A program made the position numbers and the translations under genes. Shown one piece after another: positions 37,684 through 47,483 of a stretch of DNA of 64,000 nt (position 1 is the first letter of the stretch; the number at the start of each line of letters is the position of its first letter). Source of the DNA: an uncultured Lachnospiraceae bacterium (lineage in GTDB: Bacteria; Bacillota; Clostridia; Lachnospirales; Lachnospiraceae); contig CANRPU010000003.1 in assembly GCA_947632555.1 (NCBI GenBank), positions 124,001-188,000 of the forward strand, in the 5' to 3' direction. The notes beneath the pieces are model-generated. The model ran no database searches and was not told where the DNA came from. It saw nothing but the letters and a program-made list of their open reading frames with translations.

Positions 37684-38400
37684 ATGGAGGAACTGAAAAT
37701 GCCGCGGCATGTGGCAATTATCTTAGACGGCAACGGCAGATGGGCCAAAGCGAAGGGTATGCCCCGCAATTACGGCCACGCGCAGGGTGCCAAGACAGTG
37801 GAAGTCATTTGCGAGGAAGCGTACCGAATGGGGATCCGGTATCTGACGGTGTACGCGTTTTCTACGGAAAACTGGAACCGTCCGCCCAAGGAAGTGGAAG
37901 CCCTGATGAAACTGCTGCGGGATTATATGAAGACCTGTTTAAAGACCGCGGAAAAGAACCGGATGTGCGTCAGAGTCCTGGGGGACAAGACCGGGCTGGA
38001 CGAGGATATCCGTTCGCGGATCCGGGAGCTGGAAGAAGCTACGAAAAACAACGACGGCCTGCATTTTCAGATAGCGCTAAATTACGGCGGCCGGGACGAG
38101 ATCTGCCGCTGTATGCGCAGGCTGGGGGAAAAGATCGAGAAGGGGGAGCTGGAGGCTTCCGGTATTTCCGAGGAAGACATCTCGCGGAATCTGGATACCG
38201 CGGGGCTGCCGGAGCCGGATCTGCTGATACGCACCTGCGGAGAACAGCGGATATCCAATTTCCTGCTGTGGCAGCTGGCCTATACGGAGTTTTATTTCAC
38301 CCCCGTGGCGTGGCCGGATTTTTCCAAGGAAGAATTGCTCAAAGCGGTAGAAGCATATAATAAGAGGGACAGAAGATACGGCCTTGTAAAGGAGGAGTAG
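37684..38400 (+). CDS. uppS: Undecaprenyl diphosphate synthase (isoprenyl transferase)
   Basis: This cis-prenyltransferase (238 aa) makes the C55 lipid carrier for wall synthesis. Seen here: HVAIILDGNGRWAK with catalytic D15, YGHAQGAK, YAFSTENW, and the C-terminal PDLLIRTCGEQRISNFLLWQ and TEFYFTPVAWPDF. ATG 37684 has GGAGGAG five bases upstream; earlier in-frame codons are not used. cdsA follows after three bases. Confidence 0.96.
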   Translation: MEELKMPRHVAIILDGNGRWAKAKGMPRNYGHAQGAKTVEVICEEAYRMGIRYLTVYAFSTENWNRPPKEVEALMKLLRDYMKTCLKTAEKNRMCVRVLGDKTGLDEDIRSRIRELEEATKNNDGLHFQIALNYGGRDEICRCMRRLGEKIEKGELEASGISEEDISRNLDTAGLPEPDLLIRTCGEQRISNFLLWQLAYTEFYFTPVAWPDFSKEELLKAVEAYNKRDRRYGLVKEE

Positions 38401-38403
38401 GCA

Positions 38404-39222
38404 ATGTTTCTGACTAGGTTGATAAGCGGTGTGGTGCTGATACTCATTGCCTTATGTACACTGATCGCGGGAGGCGGCCTCCTGGCGGCTGTAACTTTTT
38501 TTATCGCGCTGGCGGGCTATTTCGAGCTGGCGCGGGCTACCGGTATTCATGAAAAAGGAAAGATAAACGGTCTGGAAGCGGTGGGCTTTCTGGGGATCAT
38601 TGCCTACTACGCGGCCATGTTTTTTTCGGGCAGCCCGCTTCTGCTGTGCGTTTCCGCCATAGGGGTATTTATGGCGGGCATGGGGGTTTACGTGGCGGTG
38701 TTCCCCAGGTATCCGTTTGAAAAAGTGGCGGAAAATTTTTTCCACTTTATGTACGCTCCCGTGATGCTGTCGTTCCTCTATATGACGCGGGAGCTGGCTT
38801 ACGGGCAGTACCTGGTCTGGCTGATCGTCATCAGTTCCTGGGGATGCGATACCTGCGCTTATCTGGTGGGAATCTGTATCGGCAGAAAGAAGATCTTTCC
38901 TGTTTTAAGTCCCAAAAAGTCCCTGGAGGGCTGCATCGGCGGACTGGCGGGGGCGGGACTTCTGGCCGCCGCCTACGGATATTTTCTGGTGGAATCCGCT
39001 GTGGAGGACCAGACAGTCACCCTGATACTGATCTTTATCTGCGTGGTGGGCGCGGTAGCCAGCCAGATAGGCGATCTGGCGGCCTCCGCCATCAAAAGGA
39101 ACCATAATATCAAGGACTATGGCAGGCTGATCCCCGGACACGGGGGCATCATGGACCGTTTTGACAGCGTGATCGTGACCGCGCCCATGATCTATTTTCT
39201 GGCGGCGCTGCTGATCCGATAG
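38404..39222 (+). CDS. cdsA: Phosphatidate cytidylyltransferase
   Basis: This 272-aa integral membrane enzyme makes CDP-diacylglycerol from phosphatidate and CTP for phospholipid synthesis. It has about seven hydrophobic helices, the cytoplasmic motif SCDTCAYLVG-like (GCDTCAYLVGICIGRKK) and the family signature SAIKRNHNIKDYGRLIPGHG with GGIMDRFDS near the C-terminus. It lies between uppS and dxr with short gaps, as in most Firmicutes. Confidence 0.95.
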   Translation: MFLTRLISGVVLILIALCTLIAGGGLLAAVTFFIALAGYFELARATGIHEKGKINGLEAVGFLGIIAYYAAMFFSGSPLLLCVSAIGVFMAGMGVYVAVFPRYPFEKVAENFFHFMYAPVMLSFLYMTRELAYGQYLVWLIVISSWGCDTCAYLVGICIGRKKIFPVLSPKKSLEGCIGGLAGAGLLAAAYGYFLVESAVEDQTVTLILIFICVVGAVASQIGDLAASAIKRNHNIKDYGRLIPGHGGIMDRFDSVIVTAPMIYFLAALLIR

Positions 39223-39234
39223 GAGAAGTAAACC

Positions 39235-40398
39235 ATGGAAAACAAAAGAAAGATCGCGATACTGGGTTCCACAGGCTCCATCGGCACCCAGACGCTGGAT
39301 ATCGTAAGAGCCAATCCGGATCTGGAGGCCGCGGCGCTGGCAGCGGGCGGCAATGTGGATCTGTTAGAACGCCAGATCCGGGAATTTCATCCGAAACTGG
39401 CTGTTTTGTGGACGGAAGAGGCGGCGGCGGAACTGAAGCGGCGGACCGCGGATCTGCCGGTGCGGATAGCCTGCGGCATGGAAGGACTGCTGGAAATGGC
39501 GGTCATGCCGGAAACGGAGGTATTGGTGACGGCCATTGTGGGTATGATCGGTATCAGGCCCACGCTGGCGGCGATCGAAGCGGGGAAAAACATTGCTCTG
39601 GCCAATAAGGAAACGCTGGTCTGCGCGGGGCATCTGATCATGCCCATGGCCAGGGAGAAAAAGGTGTCCATCCTGCCGGTGGACAGCGAGCACAGTGCGA
39701 TCTTCCAGTCCCTGAACGGAGAACCCGCGGGGAGGGTGTCCAGGATCCTGCTCACCGCTTCGGGTGGCCCTTTCAGAGGACGCACCCGTGACCAGTTAGA
39801 AAAGATCCGGCCGGAGGACGCCCTGAAGCATCCCAACTGGTCCATGGGGAAAAAGGTGACCATAGATTCCTCTACCATGGTGAACAAGGGACTGGAGGTC
39901 ATGGAAGCCGGATGGCTTTTCGGCGTAGATCTTTCCCATATCCAGGTGGTGGTACATCCCCAGAGCGTGATCCATTCCATGGTAGAATACGCGGACGGGG
40001 CCGTAATGGCTCAGCTTGGGACGCCGGACATGAAACTGCCCATCCAGTACGCCCTGTTTTATCCTGACAGACGTCCTATGGCAGGGAAGAAACTGGATTT
40101 TTATCAGCTCGCGCAGCTGACTTTTGAAAAGCCGGACATGGAAACGTTCCGGGGACTGAAGCTGGCCTACCAGGCCGGCGGGATCGGGGGCAGCATGCCC
40201 ACGGTCTTCAACGCCGCCAACGAAAAAGCGGTCAGCCTTTTCCTGGAAGGGCGGATATCCTATCTGCGGATCCCGGAAATCATAGAAGCCTGTATGGAGC
40301 GGCACAGGCCGGTGGCGCACCCTTCCGTAGAACAGATCCTGCAGGCGGAAGAAGAAACCGGCCATCTGATCGACAGGATAATGGAAAAACAGAAATAA
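39235..40398 (+). CDS. dxr: 1-deoxy-D-xylulose 5-phosphate reductoisomerase
   Basis: Dxr converts DXP to MEP with NADPH and a divalent metal, the first committed step of the non-mevalonate pathway. The 387-aa protein has the NADPH loop LGSTGSIGTQTLD, ALANKETLVCAG, the metal-site region LPVDSEHSAIFQ, and the substrate loop SSTMVNKGLEVMEA. Full length. Together with ispG in this window it shows that isoprenoids come from the DXP route. Confidence 0.97.
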   Translation: MENKRKIAILGSTGSIGTQTLDIVRANPDLEAAALAAGGNVDLLERQIREFHPKLAVLWTEEAAAELKRRTADLPVRIACGMEGLLEMAVMPETEVLVTAIVGMIGIRPTLAAIEAGKNIALANKETLVCAGHLIMPMAREKKVSILPVDSEHSAIFQSLNGEPAGRVSRILLTASGGPFRGRTRDQLEKIRPEDALKHPNWSMGKKVTIDSSTMVNKGLEVMEAGWLFGVDLSHIQVVVHPQSVIHSMVEYADGAVMAQLGTPDMKLPIQYALFYPDRRPMAGKKLDFYQLAQLTFEKPDMETFRGLKLAYQAGGIGGSMPTVFNAANEKAVSLFLEGRISYLRIPEIIEACMERHRPVAHPSVEQILQAEEETGHLIDRIMEKQK

Positions 40399-40426
40399 GG
40401 AGCATAGGGAGCAAACGGGTGTAACA

Positions 40427-41491
40427 ATGGAAAAACTGATCAGCACGGTAGTGTTATTCATTATTATCTTTGGCGTAGTGGTCCTGTCCCATGAATTCGG
40501 GCATTTTCTGCTGGCCAAAATGAACGGGATCCATGTAGTGGAGTTTTCCGTGGGAATGGGGCCGGTCATCTGGTCTGTTACCAGAAAGGAAACCAGATAT
40601 GCCGTCAGGCTTCTGCCCATTGGCGGCGCCTGTATGTTTGAGGGGGAGGACGGCCTGGAAAGCGAGAACGGCGGAGGCGAGGGCTCCTTTTTAAAAGCCG
40701 GAGTCTGGGCCAGGATCGCTACGGTGGCGGCGGGCCCCATTTTCAATTTTATACTGGCTTTTATAGTGGCGGTCATACTGGTGGCAGCTTCCGCTACGGA
40801 CACTACCCGGTTAAGCGGCGTGGGAGAAGGCAGCCCGGCTGAGGCGGCGGGTCTTGCGGAAGGGGACAGGATCGTCAGTATCGACGGCCATAAAACCTAT
40901 CTGTTCCGGGACGTTTATCTGATGACCATACTCAATAAAGGACAGACCATGAAAGTGGTCTACGAGCGGGACGGAGAAAAGCGGACCGTGGAGATGGTTC
41001 CCGAATACAGTGAGGAACAGGGAAGATATCTTCTGGGAATCTACGGCGGGATCTATGAACAGGCCAGAGGGCTGGCAGTATTCCGGGATGCCTGGTATGA
41101 GATACGGTACAATGTGTCGGCAACCTATAAAAGCCTGGGACTTCTGCTCACAGGGCAGTTTTCCAGAAAGGACGTGGCCGGGCCCGTGGGGATCGCGGTC
41201 AACGTGGTGGGCAAGACCTACGAGGAGTCGAAGGAGTACGGCGTGCTCGCGGTGGCGCTGAGCATGATCAATATCATCCTGCTGCTCTCGGTCAATCTGG
41301 GTATCCTGAACCTGCTGCCCATTCCCGCTTTGGACGGCGGCAGGCTGGTCTTTCTGCTGATAGAGCTGATACGGGGAAAACCGGTTCCTCCGGAGAAAGA
41401 GGGGATCGTGCACTTCATAGGCCTGGTATTTTTCATGGTGCTGATGGTGGTGGTACTGTTTAACGACATTTCCAATATATTCGCGGGATAG
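40427..41491 (+). CDS. rseP: Site-2 protease RseP/RasP family zinc metalloprotease
   Basis: This 354-aa intramembrane protease cleaves membrane-embedded anti-sigma factors and signal-peptide remnants. The zinc site is HEFGH (H22, E23, H26) in the first helix, with the third ligand D303 in PIPALDGGR in the penultimate helix region. One PDZ domain (about 115-190) lies between. Several membrane helices are visible, the last at about residues 325-345. It ends the dxr block. Confidence 0.94.
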   Translation: MEKLISTVVLFIIIFGVVVLSHEFGHFLLAKMNGIHVVEFSVGMGPVIWSVTRKETRYAVRLLPIGGACMFEGEDGLESENGGGEGSFLKAGVWARIATVAAGPIFNFILAFIVAVILVAASATDTTRLSGVGEGSPAEAAGLAEGDRIVSIDGHKTYLFRDVYLMTILNKGQTMKVVYERDGEKRTVEMVPEYSEEQGRYLLGIYGGIYEQARGLAVFRDAWYEIRYNVSATYKSLGLLLTGQFSRKDVAGPVGIAVNVVGKTYEESKEYGVLAVALSMINIILLLSVNLGILNLLPIPALDGGRLVFLLIELIRGKPVPPEKEGIVHFIGLVFFMVLMVVVLFNDISNIFAG

Positions 41492-41529
41492 ACAGAGGAG
41501 GACGGAAGGAAACACTGGAAAGATATGAA

Positions 41530-42210
41530 ATGATCAAAAAACTGGGGAGCGGTTCTACCGCCGAAGTCTTCCTGGCGTACGACACATTCCTGGAAAGGAA
41601 GCTGGCGGTGAAAAAAGGGTACGCCAGGGAGATCCTGCGCAGGGAAGCCAGGATCCTGGCCTCCCTGCGTTCCCCGTTCTTCCCGGCACTCTATGATTAT
41701 ACGGAGGAAGAGGATGCCGGACTGCTCAGGATGGAGTACATAGAAGGGGAAACGCTGGCCGACAGGGAGAAAAGGATAGGACGCTACACGGAAAAGGAGG
41801 CCCTGGAGATAGCGGCGCAGGCGGCGCGGGCGCTGCATACGCTGCACACCGGCAGAAGACCGCTGGTCTATGGAGATCTGAAGCCGGAGAATATTTTGGT
41901 AACGGAGGAGGGAAACCTGCGGCTGATCGACTTCGGCACCTGCGCGGCGGCGGGAACATACCGGGAAGGGGAAACAGAAAAAAGAGGCGGTACTCCCCGT
42001 TACGCGCCGCCTGAATACTGGACGGGCAGCCCGGACGCGCGGGGCGATATCTACGCGCTGGGAAGGCTGCTGCAGGATATGCTGAGAATGGGGCGGGGAG
42101 GCGTGATCAGCCGGGAATGCAGACGTCTGATAGAGAGATGCGTGCAGAAGCAGCCGCAGAAACGCTACGCGTCCGCGGAGGAGTTTTTAAAAGACGCCGG
42201 ACGGCTTTGA
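41530..42210 (+). CDS. Small soluble Ser/Thr protein kinase (PknB-like catalytic domain)
   Basis: This Hanks-type kinase has 226 aa from the ATG. Seen: GSGSTAEVF (glycine loop), a conserved Lys in LAVKKG, YGDLKPENILV (catalytic loop), DFG, the APE equivalent RYAPPEYW, and GDIYALG. It has no membrane helix and no PASTA domain. The homologous N-terminus of the family (ERYE before the glycine loop) is encoded just upstream without an ATG: a CTG at 41515 preceded by GGAAGGAA may be the true start, adding five residues. It sits 38 bp after rseP. Confidence 0.87.
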   Translation: MIKKLGSGSTAEVFLAYDTFLERKLAVKKGYAREILRREARILASLRSPFFPALYDYTEEEDAGLLRMEYIEGETLADREKRIGRYTEKEALEIAAQAARALHTLHTGRRPLVYGDLKPENILVTEEGNLRLIDFGTCAAAGTYREGETEKRGGTPRYAPPEYWTGSPDARGDIYALGRLLQDMLRMGRGGVISRECRRLIERCVQKQPQKRYASAEEFLKDAGRL

Positions 42211-42235
42211 CTTTCCGGCAGAAACATACTATAAT
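42207..42235 (+). promoter_or_regulatory. Sigma-A promoter for the apt-relA operon
   Basis: TTGACT (42207-42212), exactly 17 bp, TATAAT (42230-42235). It overlaps the stop codon of the kinase gene. Confidence 0.75.
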
Positions 42236-42307
42236 AGGTTTATTTTAAAAAGAAACTTCCTGAAAGGGATAAGGATCACAATTTTGTGGAAAGGTATGGG
42301 TAGGCAG

Positions 42308-42832
42308 ATGAAAAAACTGGAAGATTATGTAAGAAGTATACCGGATTTTCCGGAGAAGGGCATTATATTCAGGGACGTTACCAGCGTGCTGCAGGACGCG
42401 GACGGTTTTCGGCTGGCGGTGGATACTATGCAGAACATGATAGCGGATCTGGATTATGACGTAGTGGTCGGCGCGGAATCCAGAGGCTTTATCCTGGGAG
42501 CCCCGATCGCCTATAATAACCATAAGCCCTTTATCCTGATCAGAAAAAAGGGGAAACTGCCCCGGGAAACCGTGGAAGCGGAGTATGAGCTGGAATACGG
42601 AAAGGCCGTGATCGAAATGCACAAGGACGCCATAAAGCCCGGCCAGAAAGTGCTCATCGTGGATGACCTGATCGCTACTGGCGGTACGACGGAGGCCATG
42701 ATCAAGCTGGTGGAATCCCTGGGCGGCCAGGTAGCCGGCCTGGTGTTTTTGATCGAACTGGCCGGTTTAAAAGGCAGGGAAAGACTGTGTAAATACCGTA
42801 TGGATTCCGCGATCATTTATGAGGGAAAATAA
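42308..42832 (+). CDS. apt: Adenine phosphoribosyltransferase
   Basis: This 174-aa enzyme salvages adenine to AMP with PRPP. It begins MKKLEDYVRSIPDFPEKGI, matching the usual N-terminus, and has the PRPP loop VLIVDDLIATGGT and ESRGFILGAPIA. Upstream in-frame ATG and TTG codons exist, but ATG 42308 fits family length best. apt-relA is a conserved pair in Clostridia. Confidence 0.95.
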   Translation: MKKLEDYVRSIPDFPEKGIIFRDVTSVLQDADGFRLAVDTMQNMIADLDYDVVVGAESRGFILGAPIAYNNHKPFILIRKKGKLPRETVEAEYELEYGKAVIEMHKDAIKPGQKVLIVDDLIATGGTTEAMIKLVESLGGQVAGLVFLIELAGLKGRERLCKYRMDSAIIYEGK

Positions 42833-42855
42833 ATTCTTTTAAAGGTCGGATATTT

Positions 42856-45153
42856 ATGACAGAAGAAAAAGTGGTGCTGGATGACGGAAAAATAACAAAG
42901 CTGCAGGAGTTTATGACGCCGGATGAACTGTATCAGGTGCTTATTCAGCATGTGCGCAGATACCATCCTTCGGATGATATTTCCATGATCGAAAAGGCGT
43001 ATAAGGTGGCCTGTATCGCGCACAGGGAACAGAAGCGGAAATCCGGCGAACCCTATATTATCCATCCCCTGCATGTGGCGATCATCCTGGCGGATCTGGA
43101 AATGGATAAGGAAACCATCGTAGCCGGACTTCTGCATGACGTGGTGGAAGACACCATCATGACGGAGGAAGAGATCACGGAAGAATTTGGGGCGGAAGTG
43201 GCGCAGCTGGTGGACGGCGTTACCAAACTGGAAAGCATTCCGCTGAGCAGCGGAAGCGGCTCCGAGAGCGACGCCAGGCTGGAAATGCAGGCGGAAAATC
43301 TGCGGAAAATGTTTCTGGCCATGGCCAAGGATATCCGCGTGATCGTGATCAAACTGGCGGACAGACTGCACAATATGCGGACGCTGCGCTATCAGAAACC
43401 GGAAAGCCAGCAGCGGATCGCCAAAGAAACCATAGAGGTGTATTCGCCCATCGCGCAGCGCCTGGGTATTTCCAAGATCAAGGTGGAGCTGGACGATCTG
43501 TCTTTAAAATATCTGGAACCGGACGCGTATTACGATCTGGTGGATAAGATCGCCATCCGCAGGAGCGAAAGAGAAAAGTATATTACCAGCATTGTGGAGG
43601 AAGTCAGCGAACATATAGCGAACGCGGGCATCAAGGCCAAGATAGACGGCCGGGTAAAGCATTTCTTCAGCATTTACAAGAAGATGAAAAATCAGAACAA
43701 GACGCTGGACCAGATCTATGACCTGTTCGCGGTCCGTATCATCGTGGATACGGTGAAGGACTGCTACGCGGCGCTGGGCGTCATCCATGAGATGTATAAG
43801 CCGATCCCCGGCCGCTTTAAGGATTATATTGCCATGCCCAAGGCCAATATGTACCAGTCCCTGCACACTACGGTGATCGGTTCCGCCGGGCAGCCTTTTG
43901 AGATCCAGATACGGACGTTTGAAATGCATAAGGCGGCGGAATACGGGATCGCGGCCCACTGGAAGTACAAGGAGGCTTCCGACGGCAAAAAGGTGGAAAC
44001 CCAGGAGGAGGAAAAGCTGACCTGGCTGCGCCAGATCCTGGAGTGGCAGCGGGATACTTCCGACAACCGGGAATTTATGAATCTGCTGAAGAACGATCTG
44101 GATCTGTTCTCCGACAATGTATACTGCTTTACCCCCAGCGGGGACGTTAAGAACCTGCCCGCCGGCTCCACGCCCATTGATTTCGCGTACGCCATCCACA
44201 GTGCGGTGGGGAACCGTATGGTGGGAGCCAGAGTCAACGGCAAGCTGGTCACCATAGATTATGAGATTAAAAACGGGGACAGGATCGAGATCATTACGTC
44301 GCAGAATTCCAAGGGCCCCAGCAGGGACTGGCTGAATATCGTCAAGAGCACCCAGGCCAAGAATAAGATCAACCAGTGGTTCAAGAATGAGCTGAAGGAA
44401 GACAATATCGTAAAGGGCAGGGAGCTTCTGGCCGCGTACTGTAAGAGCAAGAATCTGAATCTGCCGGACCTGATCTGCCAGGAGTACACGGAGGCCATTC
44501 AGCGCAAATACGGTTTCCAGAACTGGGACGCGGTACTGGCCGCCATCGGGCACGGCGCCCTCAAGGAAGGCCAGATCGTCAATAAGATGCAGGAGTATTA
44601 CGAGCGCGACCATAAGAAGGCGCTGACCAACGAGGAGATACTGGCCGGTATCGCGGAAAACCAGAATCACCGTCCCGCCGCCATGAAATCCAAAAGCGGT
44701 ATTACGGTCAAGGGCATTACGGACGTGTCCGTGCGCTTTTCCAAGTGCTGTTCTCCCGTGCCCGGTGACGAGATCGTGGGATTTGTCACCAGAGGAAGAG
44801 GGATCTCCATTCACAGGACGGACTGCGTCAATGTGCTGAACCTGCCTGAGATCGAACGGTCCAGACTGATAGAAGCGGACTGGCAGGAGCCGGATAAGGG
44901 CGGCGAAGGGGAAAAATATTTCGCGGAGATCGTGATCTACGCCAATAACCGCAACGGGCTTCTGGCGGATATTTCCAAAGCGCTGACGGAAAAAAATATA
45001 GACATCCGCTCCATGAACACCCGGACCAGCAAACAGGGGATCGCTACCCTGCAGACCTCTTTTGAGATCGGCAGCAGGGAAGAGCTGAACAGGGTAATAG
45101 AAAAGATCAGAACCATAGACAGCGTAATTGACATAGAAAGGACGACGGGCTGA
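42856..45153 (+). CDS. relA: Bifunctional (p)ppGpp synthetase/hydrolase
   Basis: This 765-aa Rel protein controls the stringent response. The HD hydrolase domain is intact (HPLHVAIILADL, LLHDVVEDT with H94, D95), followed by the synthetase domain (RFKDYIAMPKANMYQSLHTTV), TGS (DVKNLPAGSTPIDFAYAIHS), a helical and zinc-finger-like part (SKCCSPVPGDEIVGFVTRG) and a C-terminal ACT domain (about 690-765). It ends with a TGATG overlap with the next gene. Confidence 0.97.
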   Translation: MTEEKVVLDDGKITKLQEFMTPDELYQVLIQHVRRYHPSDDISMIEKAYKVACIAHREQKRKSGEPYIIHPLHVAIILADLEMDKETIVAGLLHDVVEDTIMTEEEITEEFGAEVAQLVDGVTKLESIPLSSGSGSESDARLEMQAENLRKMFLAMAKDIRVIVIKLADRLHNMRTLRYQKPESQQRIAKETIEVYSPIAQRLGISKIKVELDDLSLKYLEPDAYYDLVDKIAIRRSEREKYITSIVEEVSEHIANAGIKAKIDGRVKHFFSIYKKMKNQNKTLDQIYDLFAVRIIVDTVKDCYAALGVIHEMYKPIPGRFKDYIAMPKANMYQSLHTTVIGSAGQPFEIQIRTFEMHKAAEYGIAAHWKYKEASDGKKVETQEEEKLTWLRQILEWQRDTSDNREFMNLLKNDLDLFSDNVYCFTPSGDVKNLPAGSTPIDFAYAIHSAVGNRMVGARVNGKLVTIDYEIKNGDRIEIITSQNSKGPSRDWLNIVKSTQAKNKINQWFKNELKEDNIVKGRELLAAYCKSKNLNLPDLICQEYTEAIQRKYGFQNWDAVLAAIGHGALKEGQIVNKMQEYYERDHKKALTNEEILAGIAENQNHRPAAMKSKSGITVKGITDVSVRFSKCCSPVPGDEIVGFVTRGRGISIHRTDCVNVLNLPEIERSRLIEADWQEPDKGGEGEKYFAEIVIYANNRNGLLADISKALTEKNIDIRSMNTRTSKQGIATLQTSFEIGSREELNRVIEKIRTIDSVIDIERTTG

Positions 45154-45797
45154 TGGCGGAACTTCGGATCGGGCGCATGGTGCTGGGCGTATACGGCACC
45201 AACTGTTATCTGGTATATCGGGAAGGAGGCAGCGAAGCGCTGGTGGCGGACCCTCCCGACCAGGGAGAGCGGATCTACCGGGCGCTTCGTGAAAAGGGCT
45301 TTACCACAGCCGGCATACTTCTGACACACGGCCACTTTGACCATATCTGGGGCGTGGAAGAACTGCGCCGGCTCAGCGGCGCGAAGCTCTACGCGCTGGA
45401 GGAGGAGCGGGAACTGTGCGCGGACCCCGCGCTGAATGTGTCCGCTGCCGCGGGAAGGCCGTGCGGCATCACGGCGGATGAGTACCTGCGTGACGGGCAG
45501 GAGCTGACCGTGGCGGGTATGACCTGCAGAGTGATCGCCACTCCGGGGCATACGGCGGGAAGCTGCTGTTATTATTTTGAAGAGGGCGGATTTGTGATCT
45601 GCGGCGATACGATCTTTCTGGAATCCGTGGGCAGGACGGATTTTCCTACGGGAAGCGGCGAAAAGCTGGTATCTTCCGTGAGGGACCGGATCTTTACCCT
45701 GCCGGATGAGGTGCTGCTGTATCCGGGACACGGCGAGAGCACCACAGTGGAACATGAGAAAAAGTACAATCCCTACGTGGGAGCGGGGATAGAATGA
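45153..45797 (+). CDS. Metallo-beta-lactamase fold hydrolase (glyoxalase II-like)
   Basis: This 214-aa protein has the di-zinc motif THGHFDH (H59, H61, D63, H64), a later TPGHTAGS histidine, GDTIFLESVGRTDFP and a final GHGESTT histidine. Such proteins hydrolyse thioesters of glutathione or other thiols; the exact substrate is unknown. It overlaps the relA stop by one base and the next start by four (ATGA), so it is part of the apt-relA operon, a common position for this gene in Clostridia. Confidence 0.9.
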   Translation: MAELRIGRMVLGVYGTNCYLVYREGGSEALVADPPDQGERIYRALREKGFTTAGILLTHGHFDHIWGVEELRRLSGAKLYALEEERELCADPALNVSAAAGRPCGITADEYLRDGQELTVAGMTCRVIATPGHTAGSCCYYFEEGGFVICGDTIFLESVGRTDFPTGSGEKLVSSVRDRIFTLPDEVLLYPGHGESTTVEHEKKYNPYVGAGIE

Positions 45798-47476
45798 AAA
45801 AATTTGTTTATGGGCTGGCCGGTTTTTTCTTTACCTTTTTTTCCGTGACCGGCAGAGAACTGGCCGTCCGGGGCAATATCCTCTGGACCCCGTTGTTTAC
45901 GCTGGGCACGGTGGGCGGGAGCCTGCTGTGCGGAGCCGCGTTCGGCGCGGCGGCCGATCTTCTCCCGAAGCGGTGGAGCGCCTTTTGGCAGCGGAGAAGC
46001 GCGGGACGGGGAAAGGCGGCGGTTTCTTTTTTGTCTGCCCGGGTTTCCGGCGCGGGAGCGGGAAAAGTATTCGGCGTGAGTTTCGCGCTGACCGCCTTAT
46101 GCTGGCTGCCGGTCTGGCTGGCTTGTTATCCCGCGGTCTGCGCCTATGATTTCCCCGTGCAGATCACCCAGATCGTAACGGGGCAGTATATAGACCACCA
46201 CCCCCTTGTCCATACCCTGCTGATCGGCGGCGCCATAAAGGCCGGGGAATGGTTATGGGGAAGCGCCAACAACGGCATCGGAGCGCTGGCGCTGCTGCAG
46301 ATGCTGCTCCTGGCGGCCGCTTTTGGAACAGGTGTGGCGTTTCTCTGGAAAAGGCGGACGCGCGCGCTCCTGCTCTTTCTTTTGCAGATCTACTGCATGT
46401 TCTTTCCCTTTCACTGGTATATGAGCGTGAGCATGACCAAGGATACCCTGTTCGCGGTATTCTTTCTGCTGCAGGTGCTGGCACTGGGCCGGATGGCGTG
46501 GGAGGGCGTGCCGGGAAAGTTGACGGCAGGTCTTTTCTTTGTTTCGTCCGTGGGGACCATTTTGTTTCGGAACAACGGAAAATACGCTTTTCTGGTGCTT
46601 TTAGCGTTTCTGCTTGCCGGGATGGCGCTGAAAAAAGAAAGGCGTTCCTTTTACGGGAAGCTGTTTCTGCTGGCCGCCGCGGCGTTTATCGCGGGAAACG
46701 TGATATTGCGGACAGTATTTCTGTGCACCGGCGCCGAACAGGGGGACAGGAGGGAAATGCTGAGCATCCCGATCCAGCAGATGGCGCGGACCATGCTGTA
46801 CCACGGGGGCGTGGGCGTTCTGGCGGAGGATGATAACAGCATGGAAGATACGGATAAGGCCCTGATCAATGATTTTATCTTACAGGAGGGATATAAGAAT
46901 TACAGGGCGGATCTGGCGGATCCCGTCAAGGGATATACCAATACCTATGTGGTACGCTACCGCGCCAAGGAGTTTCTTTCCTCATACTGCGGGCTTCTGA
47001 TCAGGTATCCGGGAGAGTTTATCAATGCGTTTCTGGCTGTGGACGCGGGGTATCTCTATCCGGGAGATGTAAGCCACGCGTACATCAATACGCGGGACGG
47101 AGAGAGCGTGGGAAAAGGCTACGCGCAGACCGGATGGTATGAGCAGACAGTGGGGGGACAGACGATCTGTCAGGCTTCAAAACTGGAACCGCTTTTTGAA
47201 AAGCTGGAAAGCTGGGCGTCGGAAAACGCGTATCTGCGGATGCCCGTCCTGAAGTGGCTGTTTGTGCCCGGCACGTATCTGTATCTGTACCTGCTGTGGC
47301 TGGGAGCGCTTCTGTCCGGAAAAGCGGGCAGAGCGGCGCTGCCGGCGGTTATGCCGTTTGGATATTTTCTTACGCTGCTTCTGGGCCCGGCGGTACAGCT
47401 GCGATATCTTTACCCGATCATGATCGTATATCCTTTCTGGGTACTGATGGGCCGAAATAATCCGGCAAATTTGTAA
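45794..47476 (+). CDS. Polytopic membrane protein, DUF6020-like
   Basis: This 560-aa protein has about twelve hydrophobic helices and one larger extracytoplasmic loop (about 330-460). The first loop has YDFPVQITQIVTGQYIDHHPLVHTLL, resembling the Asp/His-bearing first loop of GT-C-fold glycosyltransferases and of the DUF6020 family. It may transfer a sugar from a lipid carrier to a surface polymer; this is inference from topology. It is coupled to the MBL gene by ATGA. Confidence 0.75.
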   Translation: MKKFVYGLAGFFFTFFSVTGRELAVRGNILWTPLFTLGTVGGSLLCGAAFGAAADLLPKRWSAFWQRRSAGRGKAAVSFLSARVSGAGAGKVFGVSFALTALCWLPVWLACYPAVCAYDFPVQITQIVTGQYIDHHPLVHTLLIGGAIKAGEWLWGSANNGIGALALLQMLLLAAAFGTGVAFLWKRRTRALLLFLLQIYCMFFPFHWYMSVSMTKDTLFAVFFLLQVLALGRMAWEGVPGKLTAGLFFVSSVGTILFRNNGKYAFLVLLAFLLAGMALKKERRSFYGKLFLLAAAAFIAGNVILRTVFLCTGAEQGDRREMLSIPIQQMARTMLYHGGVGVLAEDDNSMEDTDKALINDFILQEGYKNYRADLADPVKGYTNTYVVRYRAKEFLSSYCGLLIRYPGEFINAFLAVDAGYLYPGDVSHAYINTRDGESVGKGYAQTGWYEQTVGGQTICQASKLEPLFEKLESWASENAYLRMPVLKWLFVPGTYLYLYLLWLGALLSGKAGRAALPAVMPFGYFLTLLLGPAVQLRYLYPIMIVYPFWVLMGRNNPANL

Positions 47477-47483
47477 ATTCTGA

